Origin: an uncultured Eubacterium sp.
Lineage (GTDB): Bacteria > Bacillota > Clostridia > Lachnospirales > Lachnospiraceae
Direction of reading: 5' to 3'
NCBI GenBank assembly: GCA_910577225.1
Contig: CAJTMV010000047.1
Coordinates: forward strand, 1-26,224
DNA: 26,224 nucleotides
Shown here: piece by piece, positions 14,031-21,806 of the stretch
Layout: each line of letters starts with the position of its first letter
How positions within the stretch are numbered: the first letter of the stretch is position 1
Notes under the pieces: model-generated
The model's input: only the letters and a program-made list of their open reading frames with translations
The model's database searches: none
Told to the model about the DNA's origin: nothing
Translations under genes and position numbers: made by a program

Positions 14031-16739
14031 TTATTTCTGTATAAAGTCCTCCTGTTCCTGCCCGTTATCGTTAAAACCGTCTGCGTTCCCATTCTGCTGC
14101 TGATACGCGGCTGTCTGCGCCGTTTCCTCCGCTTTCACCTGCTGAATCGCCTGCCGTACGTGGTGCGCGTACTTTCCGGCACGTCTGACCATGCGGCCTG
14201 TCTTATCTGCCACTCCCTGCCCGAGTCCTGCCGCGTAAGAACCAGCGTTTTGTATTCCAGATACAAAGCTGCGCTCCTTTTTTCCGAAACCTGCGTCGTC
14301 TTTTTCAAATCCATGCATCTGCTGCACCGAAGAGTCCTGCCGCATCTTTCCCATGCCATAAACAGGAAACGTCAGTATTACTTTAAACAAATCTCCGTCA
14401 ACAATCAGCTCAAATGTCCCGTTCATCAGCTCTGTCAGACTTTTTGCAATCGATATGCCAAGTCCGCTTCCCTCTGTATTTCTGGAACTGTCTCCTCGTA
14501 CAAACCGCTCCATCAGCTCCTCGCTGCTGATATTCAGCTGATATCTGGAAATATTGCGGAAGATAATAACAGCCTGCTGCCCGTTCTGTTCCAGATTAAC
14601 ATAGGCTCTGGTAGACGACTGTGCATATTTGCATATATTGTTCATCAGATTATCAAATACACGCCATAAATGTCTGTGATCCGCTTCTATGAAAATCTCT
14701 GTATCCGGTTTTTTTACCTGCAGCTCGATCTGTTCCGCCATCAGCTTTTCTTCAAATTCGCCAATCGTTTGTATCAGCATAACGCCTGCATCGCATTTTT
14801 CCATCACAACATTCAGACTGCCGGTAGACGCTTTCGACGCCTCCATCAGATCTTCGATCAGTTTCTTTAGTCGGGCTGACTGTCTGTGCAGTACTTCCAG
14901 ATATTCCTGTACGGTTGGATTGTTAATTTCCTCCTTCTGCAGCAGATCCACATAATTGATAATCGAAGTCAGCGGCGTTTTAATATCATGAGATACGTTC
15001 GTAATCAGCTCCGTTTTAAAATGCTCGCTCTTCATCCGCTCGTTTACGGCGCTGTTAATCCCATGTCCGATATCGTTTAAATATTCTCCATGCCTGCGGA
15101 TCTCCCAAAACATATGTCTGGTATCGATTTGATAATCCAGCTGTCCGCCTGCGATCTGTCTGGCGCCTTTTTGCAGACGGTGCATCTGCATCAGCGCCAA
15201 AATAACGACTGAATATAACCCTATTTTTTCCAGCAGCCAAAGCATTACCAGACGAGCGTCCGCCCAGCACGCCTCCAGAGCGGCAAATTCCAAAAACGCA
15301 AGAAAACCAAGTACCAACCATGCCTTCCAAAGAAGCGTCATACTCCGGCACATATTGCCAGCCACATAACCGCACACACGCAGTACTTTCGCCAAAAAGC
15401 GGAAACATTTTCTGGCAATCAGATAAACCACCGTATGTCTCCACCATTTTCCCATTTTAACGCGAACGGCAAAGCTCATACAAAACGCGACTGCAATCAG
15501 CAGCGCAATGACCGATGCAAGAATCACAATTACGGCAGACGACAGTATACCTGAAAAATTATTTCGGCTCCAGTTCGCTGCTGCGTTCATCCCTGCGACA
15601 ACCGTATAAAAAACGGCTGTCTCTACGAGGATCACTACGACCGCGTACAAATCCAGCGGCACATAATCCATAAACGACGGACAAATTCCCTCTTTGCCGC
15701 GATGATGTCCAGCCGCCGCCATTAAAAACGAAAAAGCCACAAACAGAACCATCAGTGATACAATCGCAATAGCAATTCCAACGTACCGCATCCGATAGGC
15801 GAAATTAACCAGCATATTCGCCTGTACAAACATATCGCCATCCAAAAAAGACGCGGCTCCTTCCAGCGGTTCCTTCACATACGACGCTACAATATAGTGA
15901 TCCATGTTGTTCTTATGGCGGATATAAAAGCAAGAGCCATCATAATCAAAATAATCCGGCGACTGCTTTTGTATTTCGCCATAATCTTCCAGTCGGACAT
16001 ATTCTCCATCCACAATCTGGATATCATCCATGGCGATCGTTACATCCCAGTTATGAATCTGTAACTGCGCCTGATTTTTCCAGGTATATATTGTGCTGCC
16101 ATCCTGTGCCTCCTGCTGTACTATAAATGTACGAATCGTCCTCAACGGCTGTTCCTGATATTCCCATTCTTCTTCATACGAAATCGTTCCATCTCTGACC
16201 GTGACCGGAAACAGCCCGTCTTCAGATAACACATAAAAAGTATCTGTCTGCAGATCATACAGCCATTCCGTAATCGGATAAGACAGCTCCTGATACTCCT
16301 CACTGTGCATCCTGTAATCCGCATCCAGAATCGTATTTCCTTCGATTGTAAAAAATGTGTCTTCATTGACAGAATATTCTTCCCAATGCAGCTCTTTTGG
16401 ATCCGGAATCCGATCGAACGTAGTAACTGCATAACTGTCGCTATCGTTCACATCCACGTCGTCCGGACTGTCAGCCCTGATAATTGCATAACGGAAATTG
16501 GTAAGCTGCAGCTCATCTGCGTCATACTGATTGAAATATCCCGCCATTGCAGCCGCCGAGTAATTGCTGCACGCCTGCTCATACGCTTTCTTAAGCATAT
16601 CTTCTTTGCGCACCTGGTAACCCCCGACGGCGTCCATTGCCATCATACCTGCAAATCCCGCAATTAGTAACGTCATCGATACAATGACCAAAACGACCGC
16701 AATGATCTTTGCCGTCAGTTTTGACTTTAAATTCTCCAT
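14031..16739 (-). CDS. Large multi-pass sensor histidine kinase
   Basis: This 902-residue membrane kinase pairs with the response regulator immediately upstream. TM1 is at about residues 10-35, followed by an extracellular region of about 290 residues rich in Asp, Glu and Tyr. Several further hydrophobic helices follow (about 315-340, 355-380, 395-430, 470-530). The cytoplasmic HisKA motif is NVSHDIKTPLTS, with His584. The ATPase domain has an N box (DNLMNNICKYAQ) and a G2 box (GSGLGISIA), but the G1 box DxGxG is replaced by FRNISRYQLNIS. The last 103 residues (about 800-902) form an unusual polar tail beyond the ATPase domain. ATG at 16739 is chosen for its AGGAGG site; the frame is open further upstream but lacks one. 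Confidence 0.9.
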   Translation of the reverse strand: MENLKSKLTAKIIAVVLVIVSMTLLIAGFAGMMAMDAVGGYQVRKEDMLKKAYEQACSNYSAAAMAGYFNQYDADELQLTNFRYAIIRADSPDDVDVNDSDSYAVTTFDRIPDPKELHWEEYSVNEDTFFTIEGNTILDADYRMHSEEYQELSYPITEWLYDLQTDTFYVLSEDGLFPVTVRDGTISYEEEWEYQEQPLRTIRTFIVQQEAQDGSTIYTWKNQAQLQIHNWDVTIAMDDIQIVDGEYVRLEDYGEIQKQSPDYFDYDGSCFYIRHKNNMDHYIVASYVKEPLEGAASFLDGDMFVQANMLVNFAYRMRYVGIAIAIVSLMVLFVAFSFLMAAAGHHRGKEGICPSFMDYVPLDLYAVVVILVETAVFYTVVAGMNAAANWSRNNFSGILSSAVIVILASVIALLIAVAFCMSFAVRVKMGKWWRHTVVYLIARKCFRFLAKVLRVCGYVAGNMCRSMTLLWKAWLVLGFLAFLEFAALEACWADARLVMLWLLEKIGLYSVVILALMQMHRLQKGARQIAGGQLDYQIDTRHMFWEIRRHGEYLNDIGHGINSAVNERMKSEHFKTELITNVSHDIKTPLTSIINYVDLLQKEEINNPTVQEYLEVLHRQSARLKKLIEDLMEASKASTGSLNVVMEKCDAGVMLIQTIGEFEEKLMAEQIELQVKKPDTEIFIEADHRHLWRVFDNLMNNICKYAQSSTRAYVNLEQNGQQAVIIFRNISRYQLNISSEELMERFVRGDSSRNTEGSGLGISIAKSLTELMNGTFELIVDGDLFKVILTFPVYGMGKMRQDSSVQQMHGFEKDDAGFGKKERSFVSGIQNAGSYAAGLGQGVADKTGRMVRRAGKYAHHVRQAIQQVKAEETAQTAAYQQQNGNADGFNDNGQEQEDFIQK

Positions 16740-16839
16740 GTCCTGATCCTCCTGCCATACTGCAGACTGCGCCGGGCAGTCCTGATTGTTAAGTTTTATC
16801 GCAAATTTATCGCAAAATTGCCGTATATTTACCGCGTAT

Positions 16840-17532
16840 TTAACGGATGTCTTCCATTTTATATCCGCGTCCCCAGACAACCTTTAGAAAACGAGGCTGC
16901 GCCGGATCATATTCGATCTTTTCACGCAGATGGCGGATATGTACCGCCACCGTGTTTTCTGTTCCATAGGAAATATCCTTCCACACCTGCGAATAAATTT
17001 CATTTGGAGAAAATACCTGTCCTGGATGCTCCATCAGCAGCTTTAAAATATCGTACTCCGTACGTGTCAGGGCAACCGGCTCTCCGTCCAGCGTCACCTC
17101 TTTGGATTTGTCGTCCAGCTCAATGCCTCCGATACAGAGCTTATCTTCCTGCTGCCTTCCTCCGCCCAGCTGCATATAGCGGCGCAGCTGGGACTTTACC
17201 CTTGCCTGCAGCTCTACCGGATTAAACGGCTTGGTCACGTAATCGTCTGCGCCGACGGTCAGTCCCAGCACTTTATCCATATCCTCGCCTTTGGCTGTTA
17301 ACAAAATTACCGGCACGTTGCTGTGCTCCCGGATCTTTACCATTGCCTCAATACCATCCATCTTTGGCATCATAATGTCCATCAGTACAAGATGGATTTC
17401 TTCTCTTTGAATCACCTCCAGCGCTTCGATTCCATTATACGCCTCATGTACGGTATATCCTTCGCTGCTTAAATAAATACGCACCGCTGATACGATATCT
17501 TTTTCATCATCACAAACCAGAATCTTATACAT
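16840..17532 (-). CDS. Response regulator, OmpR family (VanR-like)
   Basis: This 230-residue cytosolic transcription factor is phosphorylated by the adjacent sensor kinase. The receiver domain occupies residues 1-118, with acidic residues Asp8 and Asp9, the phosphoacceptor Asp52 (LVLMDIMMPKMDG), Thr79 and Lys101 (TKPF). A flexible linker containing LGGGRQQ leads to the winged-helix domain at about 130-228 (ALTRTEYDILKLLMEHPGQV, NTVAVHIRHLREKI, VWGRGYKM). ATG at 17532 has the site GGAGGAAG; the upstream in-frame start at 17565 has none. The kinase gene starts 100 bp downstream. A 50-bp palindrome overlapping the likely promoter lies just upstream. Confidence 0.95.
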   Translation of the reverse strand: MYKILVCDDEKDIVSAVRIYLSSEGYTVHEAYNGIEALEVIQREEIHLVLMDIMMPKMDGIEAMVKIREHSNVPVILLTAKGEDMDKVLGLTVGADDYVTKPFNPVELQARVKSQLRRYMQLGGGRQQEDKLCIGGIELDDKSKEVTLDGEPVALTRTEYDILKLLMEHPGQVFSPNEIYSQVWKDISYGTENTVAVHIRHLREKIEYDPAQPRFLKVVWGRGYKMEDIR

Positions 17533-17570
17533 AACTTCCTCCAACAATATCTGCATGTTCCTCAAATAAA

Positions 17571-17620
17571 AAATCCGTCACATGCATTATGATTAATCAC
17601 AATCTCATTGTAACGGATTT
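17571..17620 (-). promoter_or_regulatory. 50-bp imperfect palindrome: terminator of the upstream gene and/or operator
   Basis: AAATCCGT (17571-17578) and ACGGATTT (17613-17620) are the outer arms. Inside, ACA/TGT pairs continue towards a perfect central palindrome TGATTAATCA (17590-17599), with small bulges. On the minus strand the hairpin is followed by six T residues, which suits a terminator for the gene ending at 17665. The palindrome also covers the -10 and start region of a candidate promoter (TTGGAA at 17630-17635, 17 bp, TACAAT at 17607-17612), so it could be an operator for the two-component operon. Confidence 0.65.
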
Positions 17621-17664
17621 ATTATGAAGTTCCAACTGCTTAAAATCTTAAGACTTTTTTAAAT

Positions 17665-17913
17665 TTACCTGAAAAACCCCCGCAGCCCTGTAATTTCCTT
17701 TGCTTTTTCAATCAGCTGCTTTTCGTTTGCCTTGAGATAAAATCTTAACGACACCAGCTCTTTTTCTGTAAAACCATGTGATTTTTCGATCTTACCTCCG
17801 GGTATGACTCCTTCCGCGAAATCCTTTTCACCGTTTCTTGCAAAACGTACTTTCACAACTTTTGTATCTCCCTGCTTCATAATGCCTGTGTACGTTAACG
17901 ATACATCCTCCAT
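17665..17913 (-). CDS. Small hypothetical protein (82 residues)
   Basis: The protein has no signal peptide or membrane segment. The N-terminal half looks beta-rich (VSLTYTGIMKQGDTKVVKVRF ending at about residue 24, given here as a range 4-24), followed by GVIPGGKIEKSHGFTEKE and a C-terminal helix (YLKANEKQLIEKAKEI). I do not recognise the family. ATG at 17913 has an AGGGAGG site. The promoter-like TCCGATAT box at 17964-17971 lies 51 bp upstream, at the same distance as in three other hypothetical genes here. It is transcribed divergently from sigG and ends about 45 bp before the 50-bp palindrome, which probably terminates it. Confidence 0.7.
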   Translation of the reverse strand: MEDVSLTYTGIMKQGDTKVVKVRFARNGEKDFAEGVIPGGKIEKSHGFTEKELVSLRFYLKANEKQLIEKAKEITGLRGFFR

Positions 17914-17963
17914 GCCGCCTGACCTCCCTGTACTCTGCGTATTACCCGTGACTTATTTTGTAT

Positions 17964-17971
17964 ATATCGGA
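17964..17971 (-). promoter_or_regulatory. Sigma-D-like -10 element (TCCGATAT)
   Basis: The minus strand reads TCCGATAT, then ATACAAAATAAG, 51 bp before the start codon. It closely resembles the box at 12187-12194. No TAAA occurs at the expected -35 spacing. Confidence 0.45.
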
Positions 17972-18080
17972 TATATTTTTGACATTCTGAAGGTCTTTTT
18001 ATGCAGAAATCTATCGTTCGCATCAGAAATTTGTATTTCCTGCAGCATCCCTTTGAAAGAATGACCGAACGGATTTTTCA

Positions 18081-18110
18081 TGAATAATTTTGGCAATTTC
18101 GCGCATTCTT
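18081..18110 (+). promoter_or_regulatory. Sigma-G-like promoter of sigG
   Basis: TGAATA (18081-18086) and CATTCTT (18104-18110) are 17 bp apart. The B. subtilis sigma-G pattern is approximately TGAATA, 17-18 bp, CATACTA. The match suggests positive autoregulation in the forespore, as known for sigG in B. subtilis. The predicted start near 18117 fits the GGAGG at 18127-18131. Confidence 0.6.
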
Positions 18111-18137
18111 TAATTATCAATCATCCGGAGGTTAACT

Positions 18138-18920
18138 ATGGCTGTCTATAAAGTTGAAATCTGCGGCGTAAATACTGCGAAGCTGCCTGTATTAAAAGAA
18201 TCAGAAAAAGAAGAATTGTTTCGAAGAATCAAACAGGGCGACCTGGATGCCAGAGAACAGTATATTAATGGCAATCTGCGCCTTGTATTAAGCGTGATCA
18301 AACGTTTTTCCAATCATCATGAAAATGTGGACGACCTGTTTCAGATCGGATGTATCGGACTGATCAAATCCATCGACAATTTCGATCCGACGATGGGCGT
18401 AAAATTTTCCACTTACGCCGTGCCGATGATTATCGGAGAAGTGCGCCGTTATCTGCGTGACAACAACAGTATCCGCGTCTCCCGCTCTCTGCGCGACAAC
18501 GCTTACAAAGCCATCCACGCAAAAGAAGTACTGACCCGCACTTCCAATCAGGAACCCACCTTAGAAGAAATCGCCAAAGAAGCAGGCCTTACCAAAGCCG
18601 AAATCGTATTCGCGCTGGACGCAATCCAGACGCCCGTCAGTCTGTATGAACCGGTCTACACCGACGGCGGCGATACGTTGTATGTCATGGACCAGATATC
18701 CGATAAAAAAAATAAAGAATCCAAATGGATCGAATCGCTCTCTTTATCCGATGCGATGAAACGGCTGAACGACCGCGAAAACTATATTATTAAGCTCCGT
18801 TTTTTTGAAGGAAAAACACAGATGGAAGTAGCCGAAGAAATCCATATTTCTCAGGCACAGGTATCCAGACTGGAGAAATCTGCGCTCAAAAGCATGCAGA
18901 ATTATTTATCGCTGACCTGA
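18138..18920 (+). CDS. sigG: RNA polymerase sporulation sigma factor SigG
   Basis: This late forespore-specific sigma factor directs RNA polymerase to forespore genes after engulfment. The 260 residues begin with the family's characteristic N-terminus MAVYKVEICGVNTAKLPVL. Region 2 contains DDLFQIGCIGLIKSIDNFD and KFSTYAVPMIIGEVRRYLRD, region 3 follows (EPTLEEIAKEAGLTKAEI), and the region 4.2 helix-turn-helix is TQMEVAEEIHISQAQVSRLE. The start has GGAGG six bases upstream. In many clostridia sigG follows spoIIGA and sigE; here neither is adjacent, and the upstream neighbour is a divergent small gene. It is followed by a structured 3' region and a strong terminator. Confidence 0.96.
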   Translation: MAVYKVEICGVNTAKLPVLKESEKEELFRRIKQGDLDAREQYINGNLRLVLSVIKRFSNHHENVDDLFQIGCIGLIKSIDNFDPTMGVKFSTYAVPMIIGEVRRYLRDNNSIRVSRSLRDNAYKAIHAKEVLTRTSNQEPTLEEIAKEAGLTKAEIVFALDAIQTPVSLYEPVYTDGGDTLYVMDQISDKKNKESKWIESLSLSDAMKRLNDRENYIIKLRFFEGKTQMEVAEEIHISQAQVSRLEKSALKSMQNYLSLT

Positions 18921-18950
18921 CGGGCCGCTTTGGCTGTTCTAATTTGCAGA

Positions 18951-19039
18951 GGGGATGTCACACGAAGAAGCAATGATGCAAAATATAGCGGTTCAGGCCT
19001 TTCATTGATCCGATATCTTCTGCCTGGTGTGACATCCCC
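18951..19039 (+). other. 89-nt structured element in the sigG 3' region
   Basis: The ends GGGGATGTCACAC (18951-18963) and GTGTGACATCCCC (19027-19039) are perfect 13-bp inverted repeats. Inside, GAAGA pairs with TCTTC (19016-19020), and CAATGA (18971-18976) pairs with TCATTG near 19002-19007, giving nested stems. It lies between the sigG stop codon and the terminator, so it would be part of the sigG transcript. It could be a 3' UTR structure, a processed small RNA or a short inverted-repeat element; no target-site duplication is evident. Confidence 0.55.
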
Positions 19040-19061
19040 TTGCTGATATACGATCATAACT

Positions 19062-19106
19062 ACATGTCTGAAAAATCATTTTATTTTCAGACATGTTCCC
19101 TTTTTT
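19062..19106 (+). terminator. Rho-independent terminator of sigG
   Basis: A perfect 13-bp stem (19062-19074 with 19084-19096) is followed by TCCC and six T residues on the plus strand. No T tract follows it on the minus strand. Confidence 0.88.
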
Positions 19107-19252
19107 GACCATATAACATCTGGTCATGAAACATCCTTCGCTCCCCCATATCTTTTTTCAGAATCAGAATTTCAGTGAATCCTTTTGTTTTATTCTGTTC
19201 TTTTATCAACATTTTCCTGAATATATTTCGCATGCAAAAAATTGATAAATAT

Positions 19253-20377
19253 TCATTCCTGTTCATCACTCCCAAATATCATCCGTTCTGCATCCGCAAG
19301 CTGTCCGGAATACCTTTCCACATATTCCGCGATCAGATAATCCGGTTTTGTCCCGTTCAGCATATCCGGCGTATAGCTGCCCCGGTGCACTGCATATACA
19401 TCCGTAAAACAGGTTGCCAGTGCCGGTATCATGGATACGCGAAAAGAATCCCCTATCAGTAACAGCGTCTTTTCGCAGGGCGCCTGCCTGTTCTTCACAT
19501 GTATCAGCCCATCCGTCACTTCCTGCCAGTCTGTACGGTAATTTTCCTCAATGACATATTCCATCTCATCCCAGAAAACAGCTTCCCTGAGATTCAGCAT
19601 GTTCGCAAGATCATCCAGTGCGCAGATATGATAGTTGTCCCTGAGCGGATGTGACAATACCGTAAGTCCGTCCAGAGCAGGCAGCTGCATGCCGTAAGTT
19701 TCCAGTACGGCAGCCGTACCCACATATGCACCCAGCTGATTCCAGTGCGTGTCATAGGCATAATACAGCTGGTTTTCCGACGCTGCATTTCGCAGTTCCT
19801 TTTCCGGATAGGTGATATGCACTCCCGCTTTTTTCAGTTCCGGAACCAGTTTTCCCGTACGCGACTGCTCCGCCAGAACATAGCAGTCCGGCATATATTG
19901 CGAATAAATCCGTTCCTTGTCCGGCGGTATGAGAAACGCGGTTTTGATTCCCATTTTTTCCAGCCTGTCCTGCACATGCAGCGCAGCAGTTTTTATCGCG
20001 TCTGTTTCTTCCGCGCCAAACACATTTGTCCCTTCATAATTTCCTATGGGATTCCCATCCTGCTCACTTTTATAAAACAGCCACTTCCCCTTTCCCGGAA
20101 GGACACTGTCATTTACCGATGTGTGAAACAATCTGTAGTTCACAAAACCATGCAGCGTAATCAGTTCGTCGCGAAACGGAATGGTGTCGTTAAACCAAGC
20201 CTCGTATGCGGACGGATATTCCTTCCATGTATCCGCATGCAGCACCGGCTTTTGTGCAGATATGCGGTTTTCACTGCCCGGCACATCCGCATGTTCTCCC
20301 AGCATCCGTGCCGCCCACGGAACACAGATGACGACAGCAAACAGAATCAGATACAGTTTTTGTACTCCCTGTTTCAT
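19253..20377 (-). CDS. AlgX/AlgJ-like SGNH-domain protein (DHHW family)
   Basis: This 374-residue protein is anchored by one N-terminal membrane segment (about residues 7-24), with the rest outside. It resembles the AlgX/AlgJ and DHHW-type partners of MBOAT acyltransferases, which place acetyl groups on exported polysaccharides. Expected catalytic residues are visible: Asp209 and His211 in YDTHWNQLG and Ser311 in LLLIGDSF, forming a serine-hydrolase-like triad. WFNDTIPFRDELI near residue 61 is also typical. The ATG at 20377 has a GGGAGG site; the longer frame to 20464 runs into the end of the MBOAT gene. It is the last gene of the polysaccharide operon, 34 bp after the MBOAT gene. No clear minus-strand terminator was seen downstream. 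Confidence 0.87.
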   Translation of the reverse strand: MKQGVQKLYLILFAVVICVPWAARMLGEHADVPGSENRISAQKPVLHADTWKEYPSAYEAWFNDTIPFRDELITLHGFVNYRLFHTSVNDSVLPGKGKWLFYKSEQDGNPIGNYEGTNVFGAEETDAIKTAALHVQDRLEKMGIKTAFLIPPDKERIYSQYMPDCYVLAEQSRTGKLVPELKKAGVHITYPEKELRNAASENQLYYAYDTHWNQLGAYVGTAAVLETYGMQLPALDGLTVLSHPLRDNYHICALDDLANMLNLREAVFWDEMEYVIEENYRTDWQEVTDGLIHVKNRQAPCEKTLLLIGDSFRVSMIPALATCFTDVYAVHRGSYTPDMLNGTKPDYLIAEYVERYSGQLADAERMIFGSDEQE

Positions 20378-20411
20378 TCCGGTTATCCTCCCTTCTGCCG
20401 GTAATGTATGG

Positions 20412-21806
20412 TTAGAACTTAAAATAAATAAACGGACTGTACGCGCTGCCTGCAGCCGCAGCAATACACAACAGCAACAGAATCATGCAGCACAGAGCCT
20501 CCGGAACGGAACCGTTCCATTTTCCGGATAACTTTGCGGACAGCCATTTTTTACCCCCCCCCGCTCCAAAAACGGCACATACGGCCACAAACACGGTCAT
20601 CCCGCTGACATATTTTCCTGCCGGCATATCGGCCTTTGCATACAGCCATGGCAGCAGCATCCGTTTTAGAAACATCAGCGCTTTACGCAGACTGTCCGAA
20701 CGGAAAATTACCCATCCGAAGTTCACGGTCAGGAACAGATAACACCTGGATACCAGCCGGCTTTTCGTTATGCGTTCCATGCATCCGGTCCGCTCCAGCA
20801 GTACAAATATCCCGTGGTACAGCCCCCATGCGACAAATGTATAATCCGCTCCATGCCACAGACCGGTCAGTAAAAATACAATCATCAGATTAAAATATGT
20901 GCGCACATTTCCCTTCCGGTTCCCTCCAAGCGGGATATATACATATTCCCGGAACCATGCGCCAAGGGAAATATGCCATCGTCTCCAGAATTCCGCTACC
21001 GAACGCGACAAATATGGATCATTAAAATTCTCGGGAATGTGAAAGCCAAACATGCCTCCCAGTCCCACTGCCATATCCGAATAACCCGAAAAATCATAAT
21101 AGATCTGGAACGTATAACACAGGGAGGCACACCAGGCCATCCTGCCGCCGACAGACGTTATATCCATGGAAAAGATAAGATCCGCAGACTTTCCAAGCAC
21201 ATCAGAGATCAGTACCTTTTTGGCCAGTCCGCAGATGAATCTCCGAAATCCTGCCGCCGCCTGCTCTAAAGATACCGTACGGTTTAAAATCTGCTGTTCC
21301 ATATCCGCGTATTTTATAACCGGTCCCGCTATCAGCTGCGGAAAAAACGAAATGTACAGCGCCGTATGCACCAGACTGTGCCGCGTTTTCGTTTTTCCCC
21401 TGTAAATATCCACAAGATACGAGACTGCCTGAAACGTAAAAAAGGAAATACCGGCCGGAAGTATGATCTGCGGTTCCTGCCAGATATCTCTTCCCGCCAG
21501 ATCATTGCCAATGCGGGCCACAAACCCCGCATATTTATAAAATCCAAGCACGCCCAGATCAAAAATCACACCTGCCGCCAGTATCCATCTGCCATACGTG
21601 CCATACCTTCCGATAGCCTCTCCGACGCCGTGACTGATCACAATGACTGCCAGCAGAAGAAGCACCCGTACCGGTTCGCCCCAAGCATAAAAAAACAGAC
21701 TCGCCAGCAGAAGAAACAAATTTGCATACTGCGGTTTGATCAGATGATGAATGCAGATAACCGCCGGCAGAAACATCCAGAGAAAAATCGCTGAACTAAA
21801 AACCAT
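20412..21806 (-). CDS. MBOAT family O-acyltransferase (AlgI-like)
   Basis: This 464-residue multi-pass membrane enzyme is predicted to move acyl (probably acetyl) groups across the membrane for O-acylation of the cell-surface polysaccharide. Family landmarks are VLGFYKYAGF, YISFFPQLIAGPV, YYDFSGYSDMAVGLG, FWRRWHISL (His278) and the catalytic-type histidine in FLLTGLWHGADYTF (His318). The start overlaps the end of the preceding epimerase gene by 11 bp, so translation is probably coupled. The coding strand carries a run of nine G residues at codons 415-418 (20554-20562). One extra G would create an immediate TAA, and one fewer would end the protein after about 23 altered residues, in both cases losing the last membrane helix. 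Confidence 0.93.
   Translation of the reverse strand: MVFSSAIFLWMFLPAVICIHHLIKPQYANLFLLLASLFFYAWGEPVRVLLLLAVIVISHGVGEAIGRYGTYGRWILAAGVIFDLGVLGFYKYAGFVARIGNDLAGRDIWQEPQIILPAGISFFTFQAVSYLVDIYRGKTKTRHSLVHTALYISFFPQLIAGPVIKYADMEQQILNRTVSLEQAAAGFRRFICGLAKKVLISDVLGKSADLIFSMDITSVGGRMAWCASLCYTFQIYYDFSGYSDMAVGLGGMFGFHIPENFNDPYLSRSVAEFWRRWHISLGAWFREYVYIPLGGNRKGNVRTYFNLMIVFLLTGLWHGADYTFVAWGLYHGIFVLLERTGCMERITKSRLVSRCYLFLTVNFGWVIFRSDSLRKALMFLKRMLLPWLYAKADMPAGKYVSGMTVFVAVCAVFGAGGGKKWLSAKLSGKWNGSVPEALCCMILLLLCIAAAAGSAYSPFIYFKF
20554..20562 (-). repeat. Nine-G homopolymer tract inside the MBOAT gene
   Basis: The plus strand shows nine C residues (nine G on the coding strand), encoding Gly-Gly-Gly and parts of the flanking codons, directly followed by TAAAAAA. 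It is the longest G/C homopolymer I noticed in the window. Confidence 0.95.

Noticed and set aside
19087..19275. A minus-strand frame of about 60 residues overlapping the end of the AlgX-like gene
   Set aside because: It begins inside the preceding gene, lacks a proper ribosome binding site, has a Lys/Met-rich composition typical of AT-rich non-coding DNA, and ends within the sigG terminator.
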